From contig JBEEIB010000008.1 in assembly GCA_041167675.1 (NCBI GenBank), positions 1-64,000 on the forward strand: a stretch of 64,000 nucleotides of DNA, read 5' to 3'. Position numbers and translations under genes: made by a program. The notes beneath the pieces were generated by a model. It saw only the letters and a program-made list of their open reading frames with translations. It did not search any database and was not told the origin of the DNA. This document shows positions 42,818-51,707 of the stretch, one piece after another. Position 1 is the stretch's first letter. Every line of letters begins with the position of its first letter. The DNA comes from DASTDH01 sp041167675 (GTDB taxonomy: Bacteria; Verrucomicrobiota; Verrucomicrobiia; Chthoniobacterales; JAFAMB01).

Positions 42818-44870
42818 ATGCGTGCCCAATTGCGGGGATTGGGACAGTCAGGACGATGCTAGTTCCATGACCGGCGGCAGTTTGGATATCTAATTTTCCG
42901 TCAATTTGCGAGGCTCTTGTGCGCATGTTACTCAATCCGAAGCCTTCACTTTTCTCCAGGCTGGCACTGGAGATTCCAGATCCATTATCTTTTACTTTAA
43001 GAATGAGATTAGGCGGTTCCCAGCGAAGCATCACGCTTACCACGGTAGGCTTGGCGTGGCGAACGGCGTTGCTGATCGCCTCCTGGGCAAAACGCAGCAG
43101 CTCGTGTTGTATCCTTGGTGGGAAACTTTCTTCGGGTATGTTGTCGGACCGGAAATCACAGCGCAACCGGCCCGCAACGTTCGAGTGCTCAACCAAACGT
43201 TGCAACGTCGTAGTCAATCCTGATTCCTCAATAGCATTGGAGCGTAGGCTAAGAATGGATCTGCGCGCTTCAGCTAAGCCAAACTGTGCGATTTCGTTTG
43301 CCAGCTGAATTTGGCAGAGAGGATCGCCTTCCTTTGCAGCGAGTTGCTCCCCGGCGACTCCCAGTTGCATCGAGATGCCGGTAAAGCTTTGAGCCAGTGC
43401 ATCATGGATCTCAGCGGCGAGCTGATTTCGCTCTTCTAGAACGGCAGATTGGCTGGCGGCTTTTGCCAATCGAGTCAGATGAATGGCCAAGCTGGCTTGG
43501 GTTGCTAAGGCTCTGGCGATTTCTAGTTCCTCCGGGTGAAAATCACGCTCCTCTGTAAAACGAAAGGTCAGCCGGCCGTTGGCCTGGCCACGTGAAGTCA
43601 ACGGAATGATCAATACCGTCTTTACCCCGAGCTCACGCAGGTAGGAGCGCTGATCCTCAGGCATTGGCGAATGCTGATCAAGAACACGAATGATGGCGGC
43701 CGGCGGATCCAAAAAAGTGGCGACACGTTGTTCGTCTTCAGTCCACCTGAAAGCAGAGTGGTATAGGAAATTGGGATCGAATTGCTCCACCGACACAGAT
43801 TGCCAGCGTTCGGGATATTTTGCTTCATCCGGAGTCATGACTCGGCCATCTTGGAAGACGAGCTCCAGCGGCAGTGTATTTTGCTCGAAATTACGCACCC
43901 GTAACGTAGAAGAGACCGCCCCCAACTGCCGCGTGATCGCAGCCATCACTTGCCCAAGGAAATCATCCAGTTCGGGTACCGAGGCAAGCGCATCGAGGCA
44001 TCCCCGAAGAGCCTCGTTTGCTTTTGCCAACTCGGCGGCGCGCTGCTGCGCAAACAGTTCCCGTTCGCGTGCCATGGCCGCTCGCATTTCTTCCGCGCGC
44101 TTCAAACCGGTAATGTCCATGACCGCTCCCCCGAATTCAAAGCTGCCTGACTCGTTTTTTGAGGCACGGCCCACAACCCGGAGGTATTTGACGGATCCAT
44201 TAGGCATCAACAACCGATGCTCAAAATCGAAATCCTTCTTCTCAAGTGAAACACGATCGACTACTTGTCGGACCAGCGCTCTGTCTTCCGGGTGAATTCG
44301 GTGCATTACTAGTTCCAACGTAGGTTCAGTCGGGGGGTCGTATTCAAAGATGCGAAAGGTTTCCTGGGACCAGTAAATTTTCCCGGTGGAAACATCCCAG
44401 CCGAAGCTGCCCGTGTGGCTCAATTTTTGCGCCTCGGCCAAGTAAGCTTCACTTCGTTGCAGGGCTTCTTCGGCTCGACTGAGGTCAGTTCGTTCCTCGG
44501 CTTCCCGTAAGGCCCGTTGCACCGAGGGCACGATCCTGAACAGCCGCGTCTTCAAAACATAATCCGTCGCGCCGATCTTGAGTGCTTCAATTGCCACTTC
44601 TTCCCCCAAGGCTCCAGAGACAAAGATCAATGGCAGATGCGGCCAGTGTTGCTGGGCGATTTTCAATGCAGACAGGCCGTCGAAGGCGGGAAGGGTATAG
44701 TCTGCGAGAATCAAGTCGAAGTCGCCCTGTTCGAGTGACGCGATGAAATCAGCCTCAGTTTCAACCCTCGTTATTTCGGCCTTAATACCGTCGATCGCCA
44801 GCATTCCCTGAACCAGCTCCGCGTCCTTGGGTTCATCTTCCAGATACAGAATCCGTAACGGAGATTTCAT
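42768..44870 (-). CDS. Hybrid sensor histidine kinase: receiver-PAS-GAF-HisKA_3-HATPase
   Basis: This 700-residue cytoplasmic protein has, in order, a receiver domain (~4-125; phospho-acceptor Asp57 in LILADYTLP). A PAS domain follows (~145-260; YWSQETFRIFEYDPPTEPT), then a coiled coil and a GAF-like domain (~290-465). The HisKA_3 dimerisation domain has His489 in EERNQLAAEIHDALAQ, and the HATPase domain has DNGSGISS and GFGLSNMRTRA. HisKA_3 kinases normally signal to NarL-type regulators, none of which is in the window. An N-terminal receiver suggests input from another kinase, plausibly the one at 45334. It is 7 bases downstream of a receiver gene, in one operon. Confidence 0.9.
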   Translation of the reverse strand: MKSPLRILYLEDEPKDAELVQGMLAIDGIKAEITRVETEADFIASLEQGDFDLILADYTLPAFDGLSALKIAQQHWPHLPLIFVSGALGEEVAIEALKIGATDYVLKTRLFRIVPSVQRALREAEERTDLSRAEEALQRSEAYLAEAQKLSHTGSFGWDVSTGKIYWSQETFRIFEYDPPTEPTLELVMHRIHPEDRALVRQVVDRVSLEKKDFDFEHRLLMPNGSVKYLRVVGRASKNESGSFEFGGAVMDITGLKRAEEMRAAMARERELFAQQRAAELAKANEALRGCLDALASVPELDDFLGQVMAAITRQLGAVSSTLRVRNFEQNTLPLELVFQDGRVMTPDEAKYPERWQSVSVEQFDPNFLYHSAFRWTEDEQRVATFLDPPAAIIRVLDQHSPMPEDQRSYLRELGVKTVLIIPLTSRGQANGRLTFRFTEERDFHPEELEIARALATQASLAIHLTRLAKAASQSAVLEERNQLAAEIHDALAQSFTGISMQLGVAGEQLAAKEGDPLCQIQLANEIAQFGLAEARRSILSLRSNAIEESGLTTTLQRLVEHSNVAGRLRCDFRSDNIPEESFPPRIQHELLRFAQEAISNAVRHAKPTVVSVMLRWEPPNLILKVKDNGSGISSASLEKSEGFGLSNMRTRASQIDGKLDIQTAAGHGTSIVLTVPIPAIGHAFTQTVFPAPAASLKSN

Positions 44871-44877
44871 TTCCGGG

Positions 44878-45330
44878 CTACTTGGCTTTTATGCTTCCTG
44901 GTGGCGGCTCGTTAATGATCGCCCAGAAAACTCCGAGTTCCCTAATCGCGTTTACGAACTCGTAAAAGTCCACAGGTTTTACGACATAGGCATTCACGCC
45001 CAGGCTGTAGCTCGCTACCATGTCTCTTTCTTCATGGGAAGAGGTGAGCACGACCACCGGAATCATCCTGAGCTTCTCATCCGATTTGATCTGCTGCAGC
45101 ACCTCCAACCCATCGATCTTGGGTAATTTCAGATCGAGGAGCAGGACGGCGGGATTACCATTCGAGCGGGTAGCGAAGGCACCCCGGCGATAAAGATAAT
45201 CCAGAGCCTCCTCGCCATCAGGGGTGACTACAACCTCGTTGGCAAGATTATACTCCTCTAAGGTCGTTAGAGTAAGTTCGACGTCTTTCGGGTCGTCTTC
45301 AACCAACAGGATACGTCCCAAGGCGCTCAT
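44878..45330 (-). CDS. Single-domain response regulator (CheY/Rcp1-like)
   Basis: This 150-residue receiver has acidic residues EDD at 11-13, phospho-acceptor Asp66 in AVLLLDLKLPKIDG, Thr/Ser in VVLTSSHEE, and Lys in YVVKPVDFYEF. There is no output domain; the 15-residue tail is proline-rich. The layout LDLKLPK plus VVLTSS is that of Rcp1-type regulators paired with phytochrome-like or KdpD-like kinases. Three bases separate it from the preceding kinase gene. It likely shuttles phosphate between the flanking kinases. Confidence 0.92.
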   Translation of the reverse strand: MSALGRILLVEDDPKDVELTLTTLEEYNLANEVVVTPDGEEALDYLYRRGAFATRSNGNPAVLLLDLKLPKIDGLEVLQQIKSDEKLRMIPVVVLTSSHEERDMVASYSLGVNAYVVKPVDFYEFVNAIRELGVFWAIINEPPPGSIKAK

Positions 45331-45333
45331 AAG

Positions 45334-46866
45334 TTAGACTCCCTGCGATTTGGAAAGTGAGAAATAAAAGGTTGCGCCCTTATCCACCAGACCCTCAGCC
45401 CAGGCTTTGCCTCCATGGCGATGGACAATACGCTGAACGGTAGCCAACCCAATGCCGGTGCCTTCAAACGCCTCACGTGCGTGGAGGCGTTGGAATACAC
45501 CGAACAGTTTGCTTACATACTTCATATCAAACCCGACTCCATTGTCTCGAACAAACACCACTACCTGATCTTGTTCTTGGTCCGTGCATCCGATTTCGAT
45601 CTCGGCCGGCGAGCGCGTACGGGTGAATTTTACTGCGTTCGAAATCAGATTGACTAGCGCGAGCCGTAGCATGGAGCGGTCTCCGTACCAGGTGGGTAAG
45701 CCGCCAACTCTCCAAACAATATCGCGCCCGACGGTGTCGGGCCGAACTTCGGTCAAAGCTTCTTCCACCAGCTGCTCCAAGTTGACCATCGTCTTATGGG
45801 TCTCTGTACGGCCTATTCTGGAAAAGGCTAGCAGGTCGTCGATCAGGTTGCCCATCCTTTGCGCCGATTCCAGGATCATCATCACATATCGTTGGTTTCT
45901 CTCATTAAGGAGTTTGGCCGTATTTTTTTGCAGCAGCTGCGTGAACCCGGCCATATGGCGAAGGGGCGCGCGGAGGTCATGCGATATGGAATAAGCGAAT
46001 GCCTCCAATTCCTTATTAGTGGCCTCAAGTTCAGCGGTTCGTTTCCCAAGTTCTTCGTTAAGGATGCGAATTTCCTGCTCCCGCCGCTCGCGCTCGGTGA
46101 TGTCGTTGTTTGTTTCCAGGATCGCAACGGGTTGCCCCTGCTCGTCTCGCCGCAATGACCATCGGCTGGCTACTACCACCCGGGTTCCGTCAGCCCTGGT
46201 CTTCTTGAGTTCGCCATCCCAACGTCCGGAGCGCAGCAGCTCCGCGTGAATCTCGTCAATCGGCGCCGGGAAGACCGACTGCAAAAGCTCGTGAGCGCGC
46301 TTGCCGATCGCTTCCTCCGCCGTCCAGCCGTACAACTCCTGAGCTCCTCGATTCCAGTAAGTGATGAGGTCACTCATATCACGGACGTAAATGGTGTCGT
46401 GGGTGAGATTCAGCAAGCTGGCCTGCTGAGTTCGCTCTGCCACTTCGATTTCGAGGTCGTCGCGGGCTTGACGAAGCTCTCCCTCGACGCGGCGTCGAAG
46501 GGCGCTGAACCAGGTGACCAGCGATGCGAATGAGGCGAAGACAATATAGTAAGGGAGATCAGAAAGTGAGATGTCGAGCGTGTGTAAAGGCTCTACGAAG
46601 AAGTAATCGAAGCTGATGCATGAGAGTAGAAGCGCCAGCACGGCACCCTCAGTCCCTCCATACCAGGCGGCTACGGCGACGGCAAACAGGAACAGCGGGA
46701 CCTCCACGTCGCGGAAGTGAAAGCGCTCCAAGAGAAGCGCCCCGCCGAGCGCCACGGAGACGGAAAGCACGGCAAGGCCATAGCGTTGAACCCTAGACAG
46801 CGGCTTCGGCAATTGGGGTTTGCATCGCACCGTGGCCTGCCTCGCTTCGAGACGTGCCTGATCCAT
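45334..46866 (-). CDS. Membrane sensor histidine kinase (DUF4118-PAS-HisKA-HATPase)
   Basis: This 510-residue protein has a KdpD-like four-helix membrane domain (~28-122; VEVPLFLFAVAVAAWYGG, then ALLLSCISFDYFFVEPLHTL). A coiled coil and a PAS domain (~150-262; YWNRGAQELYGWTAEEAIGK) follow. HisKA has His296 in AYSISHDLRAPLRHM, and HATPase has NLISNAVKFT, DNGVGFDMKY and GTGIGLATVQRIV. DUF4118 kinases sense potassium or turgor in KdpD, but here the Kdp-specific N-terminal domain is missing, so the stimulus is unknown. First gene of a three-gene signalling operon. Confidence 0.92.
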   Translation of the reverse strand: MDQARLEARQATVRCKPQLPKPLSRVQRYGLAVLSVSVALGGALLLERFHFRDVEVPLFLFAVAVAAWYGGTEGAVLALLLSCISFDYFFVEPLHTLDISLSDLPYYIVFASFASLVTWFSALRRRVEGELRQARDDLEIEVAERTQQASLLNLTHDTIYVRDMSDLITYWNRGAQELYGWTAEEAIGKRAHELLQSVFPAPIDEIHAELLRSGRWDGELKKTRADGTRVVVASRWSLRRDEQGQPVAILETNNDITERERREQEIRILNEELGKRTAELEATNKELEAFAYSISHDLRAPLRHMAGFTQLLQKNTAKLLNERNQRYVMMILESAQRMGNLIDDLLAFSRIGRTETHKTMVNLEQLVEEALTEVRPDTVGRDIVWRVGGLPTWYGDRSMLRLALVNLISNAVKFTRTRSPAEIEIGCTDQEQDQVVVFVRDNGVGFDMKYVSKLFGVFQRLHAREAFEGTGIGLATVQRIVHRHGGKAWAEGLVDKGATFYFSLSKSQGV

Positions 46867-47266
46867 TCGGCACCAATTCTAACGGTTCTCCGTTCGCGCC
46901 GCCAGTTTTGCTTCACCTAGGCTGCGAGAGCGATAAATCCTGCGGCTGCTGGTGGTGAGGTCTTTGCGCATGCCGGATCTCGGTAACGAACTTCAGAAGG
47001 GATATCGAAAAGCTTGCCAGCGCTTCACGGCCATGCCAAGCGAACAATGGAATTTGGGAAAAGCACTGAGGCGGAGAGTTTCTCGGTCACCACGGAGCCG
47101 AGTACCCAGGGGTAGTCGGGTGCGTCGCTTCCGACCTCGCCAACTTGCAGGCCATGGTCCCAGTTGCGTCAATGGCTCGGTCGGGAACGTGCGATGCCCG
47201 GGAATGACGCGAGGCGTGCCGAAAAATCGAGCTACGGGGCACTTTGCAAATGGCGCATTCGAATAT
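46867..47266. other. Intergenic region without a supported gene
   Basis: An open frame spans most of it on the plus strand, but its translation is Arg/Pro-rich, has no family resemblance and ends inside the period-7 repeat. The right end carries that repeat. The promoter of the signalling operon should lie at the left end. Confidence 0.5.
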
Positions 47267-47308
47267 TCACCTTTCGCATTCAGCATTCCGCAATCCGCAT
47301 TTCGCCTG
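47253..47308. repeat. Period-7 tandem repeat overlapping the 3' end of a hydrolase gene
   Basis: Eight heptamers end mostly in GCATT (GCGCATT ... TCGCATT CAGCATT CCGCAAT CCGCATT TCGCCTG). On the minus strand they encode the last residues of the hydrolase (KCGLRNAECER) and its stop at 47267-47269. Confidence 0.7.
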
Positions 47309-48121
47309 TATCCACTCTAGATAGTCCTTTAATACCGTGGCGCGAATCAAGTCGTTGTGCAGTTCGTGTCTCGCCTCCGGATAACTAATAAAAGTTTTGC
47401 TCGGCGCAAGCAGCTCTTCGAAATACGCTCGAGTTGCTTCGATCGAAGTTACTGAGTCTGCTTCGCCGTGGGTTAGCAACACCGGCGCGTTTGCAGAAGG
47501 ATGCGCCGTCAGCTGCCGGTTCGTTTTGATGATTTCAAGATAGGTGCGCACAGTGATGAAGCCGTGTCCCTTATCCAAGTCAGGAAAGCTGTTGAGAAGC
47601 GCTTGGTCGCGGCTATTATCGCCCGACTCTATCCCGGTTGGGAAACGCCATCCAGGCAACACCAGATTGAGCAGCCGAGCTGCTCCTTCCAACCAAATTG
47701 GCGGAGGACGCGAAAGGCCCAGCCAAGGCGAAGCAGCGATGTATCCGGCCGGCGCCCTTTTGCCAGATTGCGCGTACGCCAAAACAAGTTGGCCTCCGAG
47801 ACTGTGACCAAAAAGAATGAGCGGTTCGGGCCGGCTCAGATGGGTAAACGCCGATTCAAGATCGTCCAAGTAATCCTGATAACGTCTGATGGAAATCGGC
47901 CTCCCCTCGCTCGAGCCATGACCTCGCAAATCAAATGCGAACGCGGTGAAGCCAGCTCGAGCAAAAAAATCCCCGACGTGCATATAGCGCCCCGAGTGTT
48001 CACCCAACCCGTGGGCGATCACAATGGTTCCTTTGGATGGGCAATCTGGGATCCACCGACGAAAGAAAAGGTGTCGGCCAGGTTCGGTTTTGAAGGTCCC
48101 GGTAACTAAAGAGGGTTCCAT
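47267..48121 (-). CDS. Alpha/beta hydrolase, monoacylglycerol lipase/lysophospholipase type
   Basis: This 284-residue serine hydrolase has TIVIAHGLGEHSGRY, FDLRGHGSSEG and the nucleophile elbow LFGHSLGGQL. The acid residue lies in LLTHGEADSVTS and the His in ARHELHNDL. The arrangement follows the Serine aminopeptidase S33 / MGL family acting on acylglycerols or lysophospholipids; it is cytoplasmic or membrane-associated, and no signal peptide is present. The last ~12 residues after WIQA are encoded by a period-7 repeat and are unlikely to matter for the fold. Confidence 0.88.
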   Translation of the reverse strand: MEPSLVTGTFKTEPGRHLFFRRWIPDCPSKGTIVIAHGLGEHSGRYMHVGDFFARAGFTAFAFDLRGHGSSEGRPISIRRYQDYLDDLESAFTHLSRPEPLILFGHSLGGQLVLAYAQSGKRAPAGYIAASPWLGLSRPPPIWLEGAARLLNLVLPGWRFPTGIESGDNSRDQALLNSFPDLDKGHGFITVRTYLEIIKTNRQLTAHPSANAPVLLTHGEADSVTSIEATRAYFEELLAPSKTFISYPEARHELHNDLIRATVLKDYLEWIQAKCGLRNAECER

Positions 48122-48172
48122 AGCAAAGATCCAATCGACACTCGAGACATTTGGACGATCATTGGGAAAGGC

Positions 48173-48553
48173 ATGCGCTTAACTAATCTCCTGCGCTCTC
48201 TTCCTGTCGGCAAGACTTTGAATGAGTCAAAGGACCGGATTGTAAGTGCTCGGCTCAAGCAGATCGCGAACGAAGAGCTGAAGCCTTATGGAGAGATCCT
48301 CGAGTTGAGAGTCAATACCCTGGAACAATGCGCGGCCTGCAGCGTTCGTCTCAACGGCGAGACAGAAATATTGGATCTGGAGCTCAAGCATTTCCAGCTG
48401 ACCAAAACAGAGAACCTTCGATCGATCGAAATCGAAGGGCAAGACATACAGACCTCGCGCGAATGGCTAACCGCTCTGCTCCAAGATAAGCTCGGTCGTA
48501 AAGCAGTGCCGCTACCGGCCCAATTGGGTTGGCTCATTGAGTTTTTGAGCTAA
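48173..48553 (+). CDS. Conserved-looking protein of unknown function
   Basis: This is a 126-residue soluble protein with charge pattern and length consistent with a real gene. Segments include LLRSLPVGKTLNESKDRIVS, LKPYGEILELRVNTLEQCAA and a short beta-rich stretch (VRLNGETEILDLELKHFQLT). The C-terminal helix is EWLTALLQDKLGRKAVPLPA. I do not recognise the family; the layout suggests a small alpha/beta lipid- or ligand-binding fold. It is divergent from the hydrolase, 51 bases away. Confidence 0.6.
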   Translation: MRLTNLLRSLPVGKTLNESKDRIVSARLKQIANEELKPYGEILELRVNTLEQCAACSVRLNGETEILDLELKHFQLTKTENLRSIEIEGQDIQTSREWLTALLQDKLGRKAVPLPAQLGWLIEFLS

Positions 48554-48709
48554 AAGGAAGGGCGAAACACGCTACCGAGCGACAGCGAGCTCAGGCGTGT
48601 GAGCCAACCAAGTGGCAATGTGCGGCTCACAGTCCGGCAATGCGTGGCGCGGCCAACCAGGTATGTACCGGCCGGACTGTATCGCCCTGCCGTGATCGGC
48701 AAGGCCGAA

Positions 48710-49606
48710 TCACTCTGACAACAACGGTCGTCTCGAACGGAATGTTAGTTCGGAAATTCCGGATTTATCGATCTCGCCCAATCCAACCCGAATCATCTGA
48801 TCGTATTGCGCCTTCGAGCCCTCCAAGAGCGGGAGGTGTAACCCTTGTTGTTGGGCCAGCGCTAAAGCGATCCCACTGTCTTTTGCGGCGTGAGCCGCCG
48901 AGAAAAATGTGCTGTGCTCGCGATCCAACATATCGGGACCGTCAGTTTCGAGAACCCGAGAATTAGCGCCGGTCTGGGAGAAAACTTCGGCCACCACTCG
49001 AAGATCTAGGCCAAGCGCATCGGCTAATCCGAGACCTTCGGCGAGACCGGCGGTATTGATGTTCATCACCATGTTAACCAAAGCTTTTAGCTCGGCTGCC
49101 TTTCCTGCCTCGCCGATGTACCGGGTCTTGAGCGTCAAATCCTTGAGGATCGGTTCGGCGCTTGCAACCGCCTCCGGTGACCCGGCCAGCATCATGAATA
49201 ATTTGCCCTCACGAGCATGGGTAACACTGGAAGCCATTGGCGCTTCCAATACCTTGGCACCTAATTCCGCCCCCTTGTGCGCGACTTCCCGATGGACCGA
49301 GGGACTGATGGTGGCACAATTTACGAACAGTCGTCCGGCCGCGTGCGTAAAAAGGTTGTCCGGCCCGAAATAGATGCCGCGCATCGCAGCATCATCCGTG
49401 ACTACCGTGAAAACAGCTTCCGCGTCACGGCTCACCTCGGAAACGGACTTGGCCCCAGAACAAGCAAGTTCAGCGGCCAGTTCCGTCGCAATCTTTTGAT
49501 TAGTGTCAAAAACTGTTGAGACGACATAGCCAACTTCCTTGAGTCGTCGTGCCATGTTCGCTCCCATGCGACCAACGCCGACAAAACCGATGCGAGGGGA
49601 TTTCAT
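48710..49606 (-). CDS. NAD(P)-dependent 3-hydroxyisobutyrate dehydrogenase-family oxidoreductase
   Basis: This 298-residue beta-hydroxyacid dehydrogenase has the Rossmann fingerprint IGFVGVGRMGANMARRLKEV. VFTVVTDDAAMRGIYFG, the substrate-binding LEAPMASSVTHAREGKLFMM (family D-A-P-x-S-G variant) and the catalytic Lys in ELKALVNMVMNINTAGLAEG follow. HAAKDSGIALALAQQ contains the second conserved Lys. Substrates of the family include 3-hydroxyisobutyrate, tartronate semialdehyde and glyoxylate/succinic semialdehyde. The loop VEAPVSGG-equivalent differs here, so the substrate is open. Confidence 0.88.
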   Translation of the reverse strand: MKSPRIGFVGVGRMGANMARRLKEVGYVVSTVFDTNQKIATELAAELACSGAKSVSEVSRDAEAVFTVVTDDAAMRGIYFGPDNLFTHAAGRLFVNCATISPSVHREVAHKGAELGAKVLEAPMASSVTHAREGKLFMMLAGSPEAVASAEPILKDLTLKTRYIGEAGKAAELKALVNMVMNINTAGLAEGLGLADALGLDLRVVAEVFSQTGANSRVLETDGPDMLDREHSTFFSAAHAAKDSGIALALAQQQGLHLPLLEGSKAQYDQMIRVGLGEIDKSGISELTFRSRRPLLSE

Positions 49607-49963
49607 ACAGTCGAATATGGATCTGTTTCAAAATGACAACAGCTTTAACTTACCTCGATCAGAGTCATTTCATTCATGGCTTTTACTCTCTCATCTTCAG
49701 ATCATTGTGCGATGCTCAAGAGCCTTTACGAGAATAGACCCCCGAGGAAATCGGAAAAGAAGTCATGCTCGAATCGATGGAGTTGCTGACTCAAGCAACT
49801 CGGTCGACGCCAAACTTCGAGGCAGACCGCCTTCGCGAGGGGAACCCTCGTCGCTTCACATTTTAAGACTACCCGCTGGACCGGTGGCACACGCAGAAGC
49901 CTCCGCAAAGAAAACCCTTTCCATCCAGATAAAAAGCGTTAATTTCGGGCTCCGCTGATTTCA
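49607..49963. other. Intergenic region upstream of tRNA-Ala, no gene seen
   Basis: No coding frame is supported. A perfect 7-base hairpin (GAGTTGC / GCAACTC) lies at 49780-49801. The promoter of the tRNA gene should lie near 49900-49960, but no strong hexamers were seen. Confidence 0.4.
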
Positions 49964-50036
49964 GGGGTCTTAGCTCAGTTGGTAGAGCGCCTCAATGGCA
50001 TTGAGGAGGTCAGGGGTTCGAATCCCCTAGGCTCCA
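49964..50036 (+). tRNA. tRNA-Ala, anticodon GGC
   Basis: The 73-base cloverleaf is complete. The acceptor stem GGGGTCT pairs with AGGCTCC plus the discriminator A. The D-arm contains AGCTCAGTTGGTAGAGC. The anticodon stem CCTCA/TGAGG encloses ATGGCAT (anticodon GGC, reading GCC). The T-arm AGGGGTTCGAATCCCCT follows. The CCA end is not encoded. It lies alone, with a severed MgtC-family gene beginning its tail 45 bases downstream on the other strand. Confidence 0.95.
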
Positions 50037-50080
50037 AGTCCATTAAAAAGGAGCAGTTGCAACGACAAGTCTAAATGGTC

Positions 50081-50212
50081 TCAACTGTGCTCACGCTCTA
50101 GACCGATAAACAGCCCGATTGCTATCGCCAAACCGAGGCGGGTCAGGACTGGAACAAACGGCCAATGAGACACGAACCACAGACTGGCGGCAGCATTTTC
50201 AGAAGTACCCAT
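50081..50212 (-). pseudogene. Truncated MgtC/SapB-family membrane protein gene (N-terminus only)
   Basis: The 43-codon frame begins MGTSENAAASLWFV and ends RLGLAIAIGLFIGLEREHS. The R-L-x-L-A-x-x-x-G-x-x-I-G-L-E-R-E block is the first transmembrane helix and signature of MgtC/SapB and DUF4010 proteins, which normally run to 140-420 residues. Here a stop follows directly after the E-R-E motif. The remainder of the family is absent, and the next sequence on this strand is the tRNA-Ala gene in reverse. The gene therefore appears to have been cut off at the tRNA. Confidence 0.65.
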
Positions 50213-50392
50213 GTCGTTCTCTGAAAAATGATTTCAGGCTCCGGTGAACGCATTTACCACTTAGAGGCGCAACTCTAACGAACCAAACCAGAGCGTAGTG
50301 AGAAGCTAAAGAGCTGGGCCACAGAGTCTAGAGACAATAATTTTATCGCATCGCTGCGGCCCAACTATCATCGTTCGGAGAGGCACCAAAGG

Positions 50393-50866
50393 ATGCCAAA
50401 AAAGAAGAGCACAAGATTTAACCCAAAGAAGGAAGTCTCCGTGATGGCATGGATTGAGAATGACGGAGGCTCCCTCTTGCTTGTTCGTCAGGCCGCCGGC
50501 CAAAAGCCTTGGACGTTGCCTGGGGGCAAAGTAAAACGGAATGAATCTCTGGAACGCGCGCTAAAACGCGAAGTGCGAGAAGAAACCGGGTTAAGCGTTA
50601 GGGCCACCGAATATCTTCAGATGTATGATCGGCCTAAGCGTGGGGCGATCACAATTTTGTTCAGAGTGTTGGTGCAAAGGCAGATCGGCCGCATGCATTT
50701 TCCTGCCGAAGAGATAGCCGATCTTGGTTTCTTTGATCGCCTGCCGGCAAACGCGACACCATCGGCTAAGTTTTTCTGGGAGTCGAAGGATCTTCCTCCT
50801 TTTCGCCCCGCTTGGCCGAAATTCGGACTCCGCCGCAAGAAGCCCAAAAAAAGCGACGGCCGGTGA
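50393..50866 (+). CDS. NUDIX hydrolase
   Basis: This 157-residue protein has a complete Nudix box: GGKVKRNESLERALKREVRE, continuing ETGL (GX5EX7REUXEEXGU). The flanking beta-strands are AWIENDGGSLLLVRQAAG and AITILFRVLVQRQIG. The N-terminus (MPKKKSTRFNPKKE) and the C-terminus (GLRRKKPKKSDGR) are basic and might bind nucleic acid. Nudix enzymes of this size hydrolyse nucleoside diphosphates linked to another group; the substrate is unknown. Confidence 0.9.
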   Translation: MPKKKSTRFNPKKEVSVMAWIENDGGSLLLVRQAAGQKPWTLPGGKVKRNESLERALKREVREETGLSVRATEYLQMYDRPKRGAITILFRVLVQRQIGRMHFPAEEIADLGFFDRLPANATPSAKFFWESKDLPPFRPAWPKFGLRRKKPKKSDGR

Positions 50867-51707
50867 GTCGAAATAGAAGATCTACTGCCTAACCTTAGGA
50901 AATAGCTTCGATTCTTGAAACCGGCGGTCCGTCTCTGTTGATGGTTCCGCGGGCGTGATAGGCTCGCTAAATCAGACTATCAGCATTAGATGCCAAACCA
51001 GTCGGACACCACTCCTTAAGTCTAACAAACCGTGGGTGGCGCCTGGATCCGGTCGTAAATACCGCAGGGCTTCGTCCTCATTGGCAGACCAGAACTTCAA
51101 CGCTAGCCCCTACGGCTAGAAAATTTCACTTCTTCACCTGCTTCGTACCGTAACCCGTCCACTTGAATTTCATCCCTCGACCCGCAAGAAACTTGCGGCA
51201 AGCAGCCTCCACCGACTCAAGAGTGCTGGTCGAAACAGGCTTGTCAGGGATTTCTAGTCTTTGCGTTTTCTGGCGCATTCGTGTCGCATCAGTCGAGCTC
51301 ATTGATCGTTGTCATCGGGAGGGCCCTTGTTATAGCTTTTATAACGGCTATTTGATGCAAAGCTTTAACGGCCTTGCCGGGTCTGCGCTGAGGGATCAAT
51401 CCTCTAACAGTGACGAGCTGTCGGTTAAGGAAAATCGGCTTCCTTGCTTTTTGGAATGGCTAACCCCCTCGAAATGGCCACAAATAACGCAAACGGGCCG
51501 TTCGGCTGAAAAAGCCTCGAGCCCAGCTGTAGAGCCTGCGAAATTAAGGTTCAGACATAGCCACAAGCTAAAGCAGAGCCGGTCACTAGAGAACAGGTCG
51601 TCCTGGTGGCCGGCTTCTTTTCCTTTGGAAATGGCCTTTTTTTGCGGTACGCGGCGGTAGGACAAATTTGGTTTTAAAATCTCTCGTCGATCGGCATTCT
51701 TGCTCGG
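50867..51707. other. Long intergenic region, mostly without recognised genes
   Basis: Open frames here are short and lack family resemblance, apart from one small candidate gene (51126-51302). A hairpin CTAGCC/GGCTAG lies near 51103-51119. An AT-rich hairpin (GTTATA / TATAAC) lies at 51329-51345. A long weak stem (GCCGGTCAC / GTGGCCGGC) followed by TTCTTTTCC occurs near 51577-51618. Low gene density next to a tRNA and a severed gene suggests decayed or rearranged DNA. Confidence 0.4.
51126..51302 (-). CDS. Candidate small basic protein (58 residues)
   Basis: The frame begins MSSTDATRMRQKTQRLE, with a middle STLESVEAACRKFLAGRG, and ends KFKWTGYGTKQVKK. Its charge pattern (amphipathic helix, then basic strand) looks protein-like, and it has an ATG start. 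It has no recognised family and no clear ribosome-binding site. An AT-rich hairpin (51329-51345) lies 27 bases upstream and might be part of its promoter. Expression is unproven. Confidence 0.35.
   Translation of the reverse strand: MSSTDATRMRQKTQRLEIPDKPVSTSTLESVEAACRKFLAGRGMKFKWTGYGTKQVKK

Noticed and set aside
46952..47320. Open frame of 122 codons
   Set aside because: Arg/Pro-rich translation without family resemblance, ending in the period-7 repeat and overlapping the hydrolase gene on the other strand.
51163..51660. Open frame of 165 codons
   Set aside because: Composition is not protein-like and no domain is recognised; the opposite strand holds a better small candidate in part of it.
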